NCBI GenBank assembly: GCA_937898895.1 | Contig: CALDKL010000425.1 | Location: 1 to 5,815 of the forward strand | Direction: 5' to 3' | DNA length: 5,815 nucleotides | Origin: an uncultured Verrucomicrobiae bacterium | GTDB lineage: Bacteria; Verrucomicrobiota; Verrucomicrobiia; Verrucomicrobiales; DEV007 | Shown here: one piece after another, positions 1-5,503 of the stretch | Numbering within the stretch: position 1 is the stretch's first letter | How the letters are laid out: the number at the start of each line of letters is the position of its first letter | The notes under the pieces: model-generated | The model's input: only the letters and a program-made list of their open reading frames with translations | Database searches by the model: none | What the model was told of the DNA's origin: nothing | Made by a program: the position numbers and the translations under genes

Positions 1-6
1 CTCACC

Positions 7-1206
7 ATGAGTTTTCCCGCCTGCAAACACCGCAAACCGAAAGCCAAGAACTCTCGCCGGGACGGTCTCTCCTGGCTCGCTGCGGAACCCTATCGGGTCT
101 TCTTTGCAAGCGGAGCTCTCTGGAGCCTGATCGGGGTGTCGCTGTGGCCGCTTTTCTACGCCCAGCGCCTGTCCTGGTCCCCGAACCTCGTCCACTCCCG
201 CCTCATGATCGAGGCTTTCGCCGGAGCCTTTGTGGTGGGTTTTCTCGGCACGGCGGGCCCGCGGATGGCCACCGCCCCCAGGCTCACTCCCGCCGAGCTG
301 CTCTGGCTCTTTGGACTGCACCAGGCGAGTGCGATCTGCCACCTGCGACAGCAACTTGTTTGGGGCGACGCCTGTTTTGCAGCACTCCTGGGCTCCCTTC
401 TCCTCTGCCTCCTCATCCGGGTCGCGAAATTCCGCAAGGACCCCCCTCCTCCTCAGATGCTCCTGGCACTGGCAGGACTGATCTGCGGACTCTCCGGCGC
501 GATCCTTCACGCCACCGGAGCAAGCCTGCGCGGCCCCCAGATCTTCCGTCTCTCCAATCTCCTCCTCGATCAGGGGCTCCTCCTCCCGCCGATCCTGGGG
601 ATCGGTTCCTTTGTCTTTCCGCGGATGCTTGGCGGTGAATTCGGAGAGCCGAAGACGGCGGCACAGACTCGGACAAAACTGCTCCGCGCCCTTGCCGCCG
701 CCCTGCTCCTCATCGGAAGCTTTTTCCTCGAAGCCTTCGGATGGGTCATGCTCGGATATGCGATTCGGGCATTCGTGGCGGCCGGATACCTCCTCATCGA
801 GGTCTCGTGGCGTCCCCGTCAGGGCGGCACGCTCACCTCCGGTCTGTTCTGGGCGCTCCTGATCGGGTGGCTGGGCCTGGTTCTGCCGCCCTTCCATTAC
901 ACACAGCATGTCGCCATCGAACACCTACTCTATCTCGGAGGATTTGGGATGCTGATCCTGATCGTGGGTTCGCGGGTGCTCTTTGGACACAGCGGAGACC
1001 TTGAGGGGTTTTTTGTAAAATCGTGGTGGGTGCGCCTCCTCCTCTTCCTCGGCATCCTCGCCGCCGTGACCCGAGCCACTCCTGCTTGGCTGCCCGCGAC
1101 CACCGTATCCCACCACATCTACGCCGCCTGGACCTGGGGAGCCCTCTCCCTGCTCTGGCTCATCTGGCACCGAAAACGCTTCGCGAAGCGGGATGATACG
1201 GAATGA
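7..1206 (+). CDS. nnrS: NnrS family protein (polytopic heme-copper membrane protein linked to NO stress)
   Basis: A 399-residue, very hydrophobic protein with roughly twelve predicted membrane segments between residues 30 and 387. NnrS proteins are inner-membrane heme- and copper-containing proteins that protect cells from nitric oxide stress, and they often sit beside nitrate, nitrite or NO reductase genes. Family features visible here are the N-terminal block EPYRVFFASGALW (27-39), the block around H63 leading into GFLGTAGPRM (78-87), and the C-terminal block with EH (305-306), then SRVLFGHSG (322-330), which matches the family's RV-x-x-GH-x-G signature. The second His of the usual HAHEM-like motif is replaced: here the stretch reads HSRLM (63-67), so this is a divergent subgroup. 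The start lies only 6 bases into the window and the frame stays open upstream, so a longer N-terminus cannot be excluded. It converges on the Rrf2 regulator gene, 44 bp away. Family assignment is strong; the exact role is inferred. Confidence 0.85.
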   Translation: MSFPACKHRKPKAKNSRRDGLSWLAAEPYRVFFASGALWSLIGVSLWPLFYAQRLSWSPNLVHSRLMIEAFAGAFVVGFLGTAGPRMATAPRLTPAELLWLFGLHQASAICHLRQQLVWGDACFAALLGSLLLCLLIRVAKFRKDPPPPQMLLALAGLICGLSGAILHATGASLRGPQIFRLSNLLLDQGLLLPPILGIGSFVFPRMLGGEFGEPKTAAQTRTKLLRALAAALLLIGSFFLEAFGWVMLGYAIRAFVAAGYLLIEVSWRPRQGGTLTSGLFWALLIGWLGLVLPPFHYTQHVAIEHLLYLGGFGMLILIVGSRVLFGHSGDLEGFFVKSWWVRLLLFLGILAAVTRATPAWLPATTVSHHIYAAWTWGALSLLWLIWHRKRFAKRDDTE

Positions 1207-1213
1207 CCTCTGC

Positions 1214-1240
1214 GGGGGACCATCGGTGGCCAGCTCCCCC
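1214..1240. terminator. GC-rich hairpin between convergent nnrS and rrf2
   Basis: In the 44-bp gap between the two convergent genes, GGGGGA (1214-1219) pairs with TCCCCC (1235-1240). Inside it, CCA (1220-1222) pairs with TGG (1227-1229) around a TCGG loop, leaving a 5-base bulge (1230-1234). No T-tract follows on either strand, so it is not a canonical intrinsic terminator. A shared bidirectional hairpin between tail-to-tail genes is the simplest reading. Confidence 0.3.
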
Positions 1241-1250
1241 TGATCCCGGC

Positions 1251-1691
1251 TCAATCGGAACCGAAACTCAGGGCGCCAATCACCTCCAGTTCCGGACTGA
1301 ACACCGCGAGACTTGTTTCCTCGAGAAATATCCGACTTTGTTCCTCCAGGGAAAGAATCGACTCGTGGAGCGGGCAGGGATCACCATTCCCGCACCAACC
1401 CTCGCCGAAGGGACAGAGAGAGGGCCCTTCGGTCTGCTCGAACAGCGCCACGATGGAGAGCAGGTTGATCTCCGAGGCATCCTTCGCCAGCAAGTATCCC
1501 CCGCCGGGACCAGGTTGTCCGCGAACAAAACCGGCAGCGGACAATTGGGTCAGCAGTTTTGCCGTGAGCGCATGCGAGATTTTCCGCGCCCCCGCGATCT
1601 CTGCGGACCCCACCAACTCACCGGTCCGCGAAACGAGATAACTCATCACCGCGATGGCATTCGCTGCGGTTTTTCCGTATAAAAACATCAT
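1251..1691 (-). CDS. Rrf2 family transcriptional regulator (NsrR/IscR-like, probable Fe-S sensor)
   Basis: A 146-residue protein of typical Rrf2 length. Residues 1-70 form the winged helix-turn-helix: YGKTAANAI near the start, then the recognition region KLLTQLSAAGFV (45-56) and the wing GPGGGYLLAK (61-70), which matches the family's xGxxGGYxLAR. The sensor region has C93, C100, C106 and H109 (CX6CX5CX2H). Rrf2 proteins such as NsrR (NO) and IscR (Fe-S status) bind an [Fe-S] cluster with three Cys here, and IscR uses a His three residues after the last Cys, as seen in this protein. The neighbouring nnrS and nap/nrf genes favour an NsrR-like, NO- or nitrogen-oxide-responsive repressor, but sequence alone does not separate it from an IscR-type sensor. 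The first of two adjacent ATG codons is chosen as start; no Shine-Dalgarno precedes it. It lies 188 bp downstream of the nap/nrf operon on the same strand, so it may have its own promoter. Confidence 0.88.
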   Translation of the reverse strand: MMFLYGKTAANAIAVMSYLVSRTGELVGSAEIAGARKISHALTAKLLTQLSAAGFVRGQPGPGGGYLLAKDASEINLLSIVALFEQTEGPSLCPFGEGWCGNGDPCPLHESILSLEEQSRIFLEETSLAVFSPELEVIGALSFGSD

Positions 1692-1755
1692 GGCTAGAAA
1701 CAGGAAGCGACCTACATTCTGACAGTCGGACCCGAAAAACGCAGTTGCCCCGCAT

Positions 1756-1770
1756 TCTTCCTCAAGAAGA
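1756..1770. promoter_or_regulatory. 15-bp imperfect palindrome upstream of the rrf2 gene (candidate operator)
   Basis: TCTTCCTCAAGAAGA has 6 of 7 symmetric base pairs around a central C and lies 65-79 bp upstream of the rrf2 start. Rrf2 regulators bind dyad-symmetric sites and often control themselves. On the minus strand it overlaps a weak promoter-like pair, TTGTGC, 17 bp, AAGAAT. This does not match a known NsrR or IscR consensus that I can recall, so the assignment is tentative. Confidence 0.2.
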
Positions 1771-1799
1771 TACCATGCACAAAGAACGAGGCAGAATCA

Positions 1800-1828
1800 A
1801 GAAATAACGATAGTTTTCTCTTTTTTTT
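1800..1828 (+). terminator. AT-rich hairpin followed by a T8 tract
   Basis: On the plus strand AGAAATAAC (1800-1808) pairs with GTTTTCT (1813-1819) around a GATA loop, as seven pairs with a two-base bulge. It is followed by C and eight T (1821-1828). This has the shape of a weak intrinsic terminator, but the stem is AT-rich. It points toward the 3' end of the nrfD-like gene, with no plus-strand gene directly upstream, so it might limit antisense read-through. On the minus strand the same stem sits about 60 bases past the nrfD stop and could serve weakly there. The rest of the 1692-1879 gap shows nothing convincing apart from the possible operator. Confidence 0.25.
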
Positions 1829-1879
1829 GCCAGTTTCTTTCCTGCGCCCCCGCATTTCTCCTACCCTTTCCCGGTCATC

Positions 1880-3205
1880 TCATCCGTCTTCCGAGGCCAC
1901 GGCGAGGGCGTCCTCCGGAACGATGGTCCGCGCACCACTGGCGTCGCGCAGTTTGCGACTGTGGACGTCGATCGTGATCTTGATGAGGAGGGTATAAATC
2001 ATGAATCCCAATGCCCAGATCCCGGCGGTGATTTTCCACTCGGTGAGACTCGGCCGATATTCGACGATCTCGTGAAGGGTGCTGGGGACAAAGGCAGGGA
2101 TGATCATGCCCATCCCCTTTTCGATCCACAATCCGACAAACGCGAGCAAACAGGCGATATTGAGCGGGACAGGACGCCGATTGACCTCCGGTTGCAGGAA
2201 GAGAACGACGGCCACGAGGGTGAATCCGAGCGCCGTCCAGATCCACGGGACGAGTTCATTGTGACCGTGGAGGCCAAAATAGAGATACTTGGCCGCGCTG
2301 GTGTGAGTGCCGCCGGTGTAGAACTCGACAAACACCTCGGAGACCACCATGAGGAGATTTACGAGAATGGTGATGCGGATGATGCTCACGAGGGTGCGGA
2401 TCGCCCCTTCCCCGAACATTCGTCCGGTCTGCCATCGGATGATCTGGATGGCCACGATAATAAAGGCCGGACCGCTGACAAAGGCGCTGGCGAGGAAACG
2501 TGGAGCGAGCAGGGCGGTGTTCCAGAAAGGTCTGCCGCCGAGGCCGCAATACAAGAAGGCGGTCACCGTGTGGATGCTGATGGCCCAGACGATGCTCAGC
2601 AGCACAGCGGGCACGTACAGTTTTGCAACAGGTGGCCGGGCACGAAAACGCATGTAGAGCAGATACCCGCAGATGTGGAGATTGATGAGCAAATACCCGT
2701 TCAGCACGATGACATCCCAGGTGAGCATCGAAACGGGAAAGTTGAACTTTCCGAGTCCCGGGATCATGTGCCAGAAACGATCCGGTCGACCGAGATCACA
2801 AACCACAAACATGATGCTCATGATGATCGCGGCGATGGCGAGCAACTCCCCGATGATGACAATGTCGTGCATCTGCTCGTCGTGGTAGAGATAAGCGGGA
2901 ATGACCATCATCACTCCGCCCGCAGCGAGACCGACGAGGAAAGTGAAATTCGCAATGTAGAGCCCCCACGAGACGTGATCGCTCATGGCGGTGAGGGCCA
3001 TGCCGTCGCGCACCTGTACCGCCCACGCGTTGGCACCGACCAGGAAAATGGCGGTGAGCAAGGTCATCCATACATAGAACTTCCAGCCACCTTCGACAGA
3101 CTGGCTCACGGCATTCCAAAGAAACCTCGCATACTGCCGCCACTCGGGAAGGGGCGGCGATGGCATCGGCCTGGCATCGGCCTCGGGACTGGCTGGATCA
3201 CTCAT
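1880..3205 (-). CDS. nrfD: NrfD/PsrC-family quinol-oxidising membrane subunit
   Basis: A 441-residue polytopic membrane protein with about ten hydrophobic segments between residues 42 and 413, the long form seen in DsrP, HmcC and ActC relatives. Members exchange electrons with quinol in the membrane and pass them to a periplasmic four-cluster ferredoxin. Visible family features are LVGLAAGGVMM (90-100), CDLGRPDRFWHM (136-147), the conserved stretch running from IHTVTAFLYCGLGGRPFWN (211-229) to SGPAF (244-248), EKGMGMIIPAFVPS (362-375) and HEIVEYRPSLTEW (378-390). The start at 3205 is chosen because its ATG overlaps the upstream ferredoxin stop by 8 bp, implying translational coupling; the frame stays open further upstream but would run deep into the ferredoxin gene. 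M14 (codon at 3166-3164) is an alternative start, lying in an 11-bp tandem duplication. It is the last gene of the operon. Substrate quinone (menaquinone or ubiquinone) cannot be read from the sequence. Confidence 0.9.
   Translation of the reverse strand: MSDPASPEADARPMPSPPLPEWRQYARFLWNAVSQSVEGGWKFYVWMTLLTAIFLVGANAWAVQVRDGMALTAMSDHVSWGLYIANFTFLVGLAAGGVMMVIPAYLYHDEQMHDIVIIGELLAIAAIIMSIMFVVCDLGRPDRFWHMIPGLGKFNFPVSMLTWDVIVLNGYLLINLHICGYLLYMRFRARPPVAKLYVPAVLLSIVWAISIHTVTAFLYCGLGGRPFWNTALLAPRFLASAFVSGPAFIIVAIQIIRWQTGRMFGEGAIRTLVSIIRITILVNLLMVVSEVFVEFYTGGTHTSAAKYLYFGLHGHNELVPWIWTALGFTLVAVVLFLQPEVNRRPVPLNIACLLAFVGLWIEKGMGMIIPAFVPSTLHEIVEYRPSLTEWKITAGIWALGFMIYTLLIKITIDVHSRKLRDASGARTIVPEDALAVASEDG
3161..3182. 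repeat. 11-bp tandem duplication in the first codons of the nrfD-like gene
   Basis: TGGCATCGGCC occurs twice head-to-tail (3161-3171 and 3172-3182) with no mismatch. It covers about codons 8-15 of the nrfD-like gene. The unit is not a multiple of three, so gain or loss of one copy would shift the frame immediately after the start codon. Confidence 0.85.
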
Positions 3206-4196
3206 CAAAGAAGTAGAAAAACTGGGGTTTGAGACCGAGTTCCTCTTTGAGAACAAACACTCGTTTGTTCTCGAGAACCCAGCGGATCTCCGAGTCCGGA
3301 TCGTTGAGATCACCAAACACGCGGGCTCCCGTGGGGCATGCCTCGAGGCAGGCGGGAAGGCGGCCGTTTCGCGTGCGATGCAGGCAGAAGGTGCATTTTT
3401 CCATCACCCCCTGCGGGCGGATCCGGTTGCTGAGGTAACTCTGATCGGGATTGATTTCCGCAGCGGCAATCTCCGGCTTCTGCCAGTTGAAGCGGCGGGC
3501 GTGGTAGGGACAGGCAGCCTCGCAATAACGGCATCCGATGCACCAATTGTAGTCCACCACGACGATTCCGTCCCGTTCCTTCCAGGTGGCTTCGACCGGA
3601 CACACATCCACGCAGGGCGGCAGTTCGCACTGTTGGCACTGGACGGGCATGTAGTATTTGTCCGGCTGGGGAACGGGATGATCGTAGTGGACGTTTCCCT
3701 TCTCGAAGTCCATCGAGCCTTTCGTCATTTCGAACACCCGGATATAGCTCTGGTGCGAAGGTCGGTCGTGGTTGTTTTCGAGATGGCAGGCCTCCGCACA
3801 TTTCCTGCAGCCGTTGCAAATCGAGAGGTTCAGGGCGTAGCCGAATTTGACTCCTTCCGGCGGTTTCGGGTCACTGATGGTGACCTCGGCACCGTATTGC
3901 TCCTTCGTCTCGCGGGTGAGCCTCGCGAGCACGGTCGCGAGTTCCTCCTTCGTCAATTCCCTGTAATGCTTTTGCAGAAACTCGTCCATCGAGGTTTGCT
4001 GCGTCAACTCGGTGAGCGGGGCGAGGGCTTTCGCATAGGCAGCGACGCCGAGCGTCGCTCCGATTCCTTTGAGCACGGAGCGGCGGGTAGAGTCGCCGTG
4101 ACTCTCTCCCGACGGGGGCGGTGCACTCGCGCCGCACGCGCACGCGCCATGGCCGGAACAGGGCGTGCCAGGCTTGTCGGGATCGGGATCGTTCAT
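3198..4196 (-). CDS. Tat-exported 4x[4Fe-4S] ferredoxin subunit (NrfC/DsrO-like)
   Basis: A 332-residue iron-sulfur protein expected to carry electrons in the periplasm between the NrfD-like quinol oxidase and the tetraheme cytochrome. A twin-arginine motif, STRRSVLKG (36-44), is followed by a hydrophobic stretch to about residue 60. Sixteen Cys in four groups fit four cubane clusters: C127/C130/C133/C137; C187/C190/C195/C199; C219/C222/C225/C229; C268/C271/C283/C287. The spacings (CX2CX2CX3C, CX2CX4CX3C, CX2CX2CX3C, CX2CX11CX3C) are those of the NrfC, DmsB and PhsB family. A charged, probably helical segment (70-105) separates the signal from the first cluster. Unusually, 37 residues precede the twin arginines, including C13, C19 and C21 in a Gly/His/Cys-rich stretch. 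The start at 4196 lies 10 bp after the cytochrome stop; no Shine-Dalgarno is visible. The 3' end overlaps the nrfD-like start by 8 bp. Confidence 0.9.
   Translation of the reverse strand: MNDPDPDKPGTPCSGHGACACGASAPPPSGESHGDSTRRSVLKGIGATLGVAAYAKALAPLTELTQQTSMDEFLQKHYRELTKEELATVLARLTRETKEQYGAEVTISDPKPPEGVKFGYALNLSICNGCRKCAEACHLENNHDRPSHQSYIRVFEMTKGSMDFEKGNVHYDHPVPQPDKYYMPVQCQQCELPPCVDVCPVEATWKERDGIVVVDYNWCIGCRYCEAACPYHARRFNWQKPEIAAAEINPDQSYLSNRIRPQGVMEKCTFCLHRTRNGRLPACLEACPTGARVFGDLNDPDSEIRWVLENKRVFVLKEELGLKPQFFYFFDE
3249..3278. repeat. Perfect 10-bp stem-loop joined to a 12-bp palindrome, near the 3' end of the ferredoxin gene
   Basis: GAGAACAAAC (3249-3258) and GTTTGTTCTC (3263-3272) are perfect inverted repeats with a 4-base ACTC loop. 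The second arm runs into a further GAGAAC (3273-3278), so GTTCTCGAGAAC (3267-3278) is itself a perfect 12-bp palindrome. It lies in ferredoxin codons for LENKRVFVL (308-316), 44 bases upstream of the nrfD-like start codon. In the operon mRNA it would form a strong hairpin. Confidence 0.8.
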
Positions 4197-4206
4197 GAGG
4201 GGGGGC

Positions 4207-4839
4207 TCAGTGCTCTGCGTGAACGGAAATGCGATCATGCGGAGGCAGGACCGGTCGCACGAGGGGAAATTCAGGGTGATGCGGGTCGTGGCAGTTGACA
4301 CAATTGTTCCGCAAGCGTGGTCCTTTGGTGAGATCCCAATAGCCGTTCATGCCACCATGACTACCGTGCTGGTAGTCACGCATGGCCGTGCCGTGGCATT
4401 GGGAGCAGAGCGTCATCACCTCGGGAAAGGCCACCTTGCGTCCGTCCGCGAGGTGCAGCGTATCGTAGTCCTTCGCGTTGTGGCAGCTCAGGCAGGTGAG
4501 GTTTCCATGTGCATAGCGGAGACCACGATGTGCCTGGAAGAGATCCTGTGCGGTGTTGCGGGCGGCATTGGGCGCGGTGGTGCTGTGACAGGTGCTGCAG
4601 GCTGCCGTGATGGCCGCGCCCTGGGCATCCTTTCTGCCGGTGTCGAGTTGCGGCGTGGTCGGCCCCGGTTTGATCGTGACGGAGTGAAGGATCGGTGCCT
4701 CTTCCGCAACGGTCTCGCCTGCGACCTTACCGGGGGAAAGGCTTTGCTGCGCCCACAAGACCGCCAGACCGCACAGGGAGGCGAGGATCGCGAAGCCAAT
4801 CCGGACAGGGCCAAAGTGTCGTTTCAAAAGGCGGATCAT
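4207..4839 (-). CDS. Membrane-anchored or secreted tetraheme cytochrome c
   Basis: A 210-residue protein with a basic N-terminus (RLLKRH), one hydrophobic segment (about 13-30) and four CXXCH heme-binding sites: C81-H85, C116-H120, C145-H149 and C180-H184. Possible distal His ligands include H104, H111, H158, H161, H187 and H188. The hydrophobic segment lacks a convincing signal-peptidase site, so it may stay as an anchor. The length and heme count resemble NapC/NrfH, but the sequence around the hemes does not, and the C-terminal pattern with CSQCHG (145-150), RDYQHGSHG (154-162) and CVNCHDPH (180-187) is that of soluble-type multiheme cytochromes that accompany NrfC/NrfD-like pairs. It is placed directly before such a pair and probably passes electrons from the ferredoxin subunit to NapB or another periplasmic acceptor. 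Its start overlaps the preceding stop as ATGA; no Shine-Dalgarno is visible. Family role is inferred, the heme count is direct. Confidence 0.88.
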   Translation of the reverse strand: MIRLLKRHFGPVRIGFAILASLCGLAVLWAQQSLSPGKVAGETVAEEAPILHSVTIKPGPTTPQLDTGRKDAQGAAITAACSTCHSTTAPNAARNTAQDLFQAHRGLRYAHGNLTCLSCHNAKDYDTLHLADGRKVAFPEVMTLCSQCHGTAMRDYQHGSHGGMNGYWDLTKGPRLRNNCVNCHDPHHPEFPLVRPVLPPHDRISVHAEH

Positions 4840-5162
4840 GAAGCTGAATCAAAATCGTGGCGGATGCGCACGAGGCGAAACCGGCCATCCGGCAGGGACA
4901 TGACCGTGTCCCACCAATCCGTGTCCTCGTAGCGGTAGCGAAATTGTACGGCGCGAACTTCGCCCCCGAGGAGAAGTCGTCGCCCATCCTCGATCGTCAG
5001 AGAGGAATGCTCCGGGACATGGCCGACAGCAGTATACTTCGGAATGATCTCGGTGACGCAGGTGCAGGCCGCGATATCGCGGAGAAGGGCCTCCAGTTCC
5101 CCGGCGTCAAACTGGGCCTGATGCAAATCCGGCAAGGGAGGAGTCGCGGGTATCTCGCTCAT
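4836..5162 (-). CDS. Unrecognised 108-residue protein inside the nap operon
   Basis: I do not recognise this protein. It has no signal peptide, membrane segment or heme motif, so it is probably cytoplasmic. Visible features are a Pro-rich N-terminus (to about residue 14), an acidic helix-like part (18-32), an ACTC pair (C33, C35), IIPKY (39-43), and a C-terminal half rich in aromatic and basic residues: VQFRYRYEDTDWWDTV (72-87) and FRLVRIRHDF (95-104), probably beta strands. It is a real gene rather than chance, because both ends form 4-bp ATGA overlaps with the ferredoxin before it and the cytochrome after it. The position suggests an accessory role in assembling or exporting Nap or the cytochrome/ferredoxin module. 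It is not NapD: it lacks the short ferredoxin-fold domain opening with a SSLVV-like strand. Function unknown. Confidence 0.8.
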   Translation of the reverse strand: MSEIPATPPLPDLHQAQFDAGELEALLRDIAACTCVTEIIPKYTAVGHVPEHSSLTIEDGRRLLLGGEVRAVQFRYRYEDTDWWDTVMSLPDGRFRLVRIRHDFDSAS

Positions 5163-5503
5163 GCGGGCTTCAGGGGGGAAGGTTGGCGGCGCGGCAGCAG
5201 CAGAATGGCATTTCGCGGGGCGGGACAGACTTCCTGACATATCCCACATCCGGTGCAGACATCAGGCACCACCAGGGGCATGCCGCGTTCCGGTTTCATC
5301 GCCCCCGGCACGGGACAACGCTCGACGCAGACACGGCAAAACGAGGTCAGGGCGAGACAGAAACGGCCCTGCACCACCGCCACCCTGGCAGGGGAGACGA
5401 CTTCCTCCCGCTGCCGCAGGTGCGGAGCAGAATCCCGTCGGACCCCTGCAAAAGGTCGTCGGAAAGCGGCGAAAAAACTGCGTCTGGACAAATCGGCACT
5501 CAT
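5159..5503 (-). CDS. napF: Short NapF-like ferredoxin with two [4Fe-4S] clusters
   Basis: A 114-residue ferredoxin. The N-terminus has LSRRSFF (5-11), like the SRR stretch in NapF. Eight Cys form two cluster sites: C49/C56/C59/C63 (CX6CX2CX3C-P) and C83/C86/C89/C93 (CX2CX2CX3C-P). The layout, including CLALTSFCRVCVERCP (49-64), matches the last part of NapF from Gammaproteobacteria, where a similar Cys-x6-Cys-x2-Cys stretch precedes the final cluster. NapF is a cytoplasmic protein that works with the NapA precursor, probably in its maturation. This copy is shorter than the roughly 160 residues of enterobacterial NapF and lacks the first clusters. The twin arginines could mean Tat export instead, but there is no hydrophobic stretch after them, so a cytoplasmic location is preferred. 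The start overlaps the napB stop as ATGA and the stop overlaps the next start as ATGA. Confidence 0.78.
   Translation of the reverse strand: MSADLSRRSFFAAFRRPFAGVRRDSAPHLRQREEVVSPARVAVVQGRFCLALTSFCRVCVERCPVPGAMKPERGMPLVVPDVCTGCGICQEVCPAPRNAILLLPRRQPSPLKPA

Noticed and set aside
1405..1432. 8-bp inverted repeat CCGAAGGG/CCCTTCGG inside the rrf2 gene
   Set aside because: The loop is 12 bases and it lies in the codons of the Cys-rich sensor region; chance and coding constraint are enough to explain it.
1843..1854. Short TGCG/CGCA hairpin after the nrfD-like stop, considered as operon terminator
   Set aside because: The stem is only 4 bp and there is no T-tract in the direction of operon transcription.
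1961..3232. 423-codon plus-strand open frame opposite the nrfD-like gene
   Set aside because: It is strongly charged, low in hydrophobic residues and full of Asp/Glu/His/Gly runs, as expected from the complement of a membrane protein gene in GC-rich DNA. The minus-strand frame has clear family motifs.
3378..4298. 306-codon plus-strand open frame opposite the ferredoxin gene
   Set aside because: No recognisable domain; the opposite strand has sixteen correctly spaced cluster Cys.
4358..4378. Perfect 8-bp inverted repeat TGACTACC/GGTAGTCA with a 5-base loop inside the cytochrome gene
   Set aside because: About one such repeat is expected by chance in a window this size, and it encodes conserved-looking heme-region residues.
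4207..4839. NapC/NrfH as identity of the tetraheme cytochrome
   Set aside because: It has one N-terminal hydrophobic segment and four hemes, but the sequence around the hemes lacks the NapC pattern and it is followed by an NrfC/NrfD pair that would supply quinol oxidation.
4165..4932. 255-codon plus-strand open frame opposite the tetraheme cytochrome
   Set aside because: It is antisense to a gene with four CXXCH sites and shows no family features.
4836..5162. NapD as identity of the 108-residue protein
   Set aside because: Length, N-terminal sequence and residue pattern do not fit the NapD chaperone.
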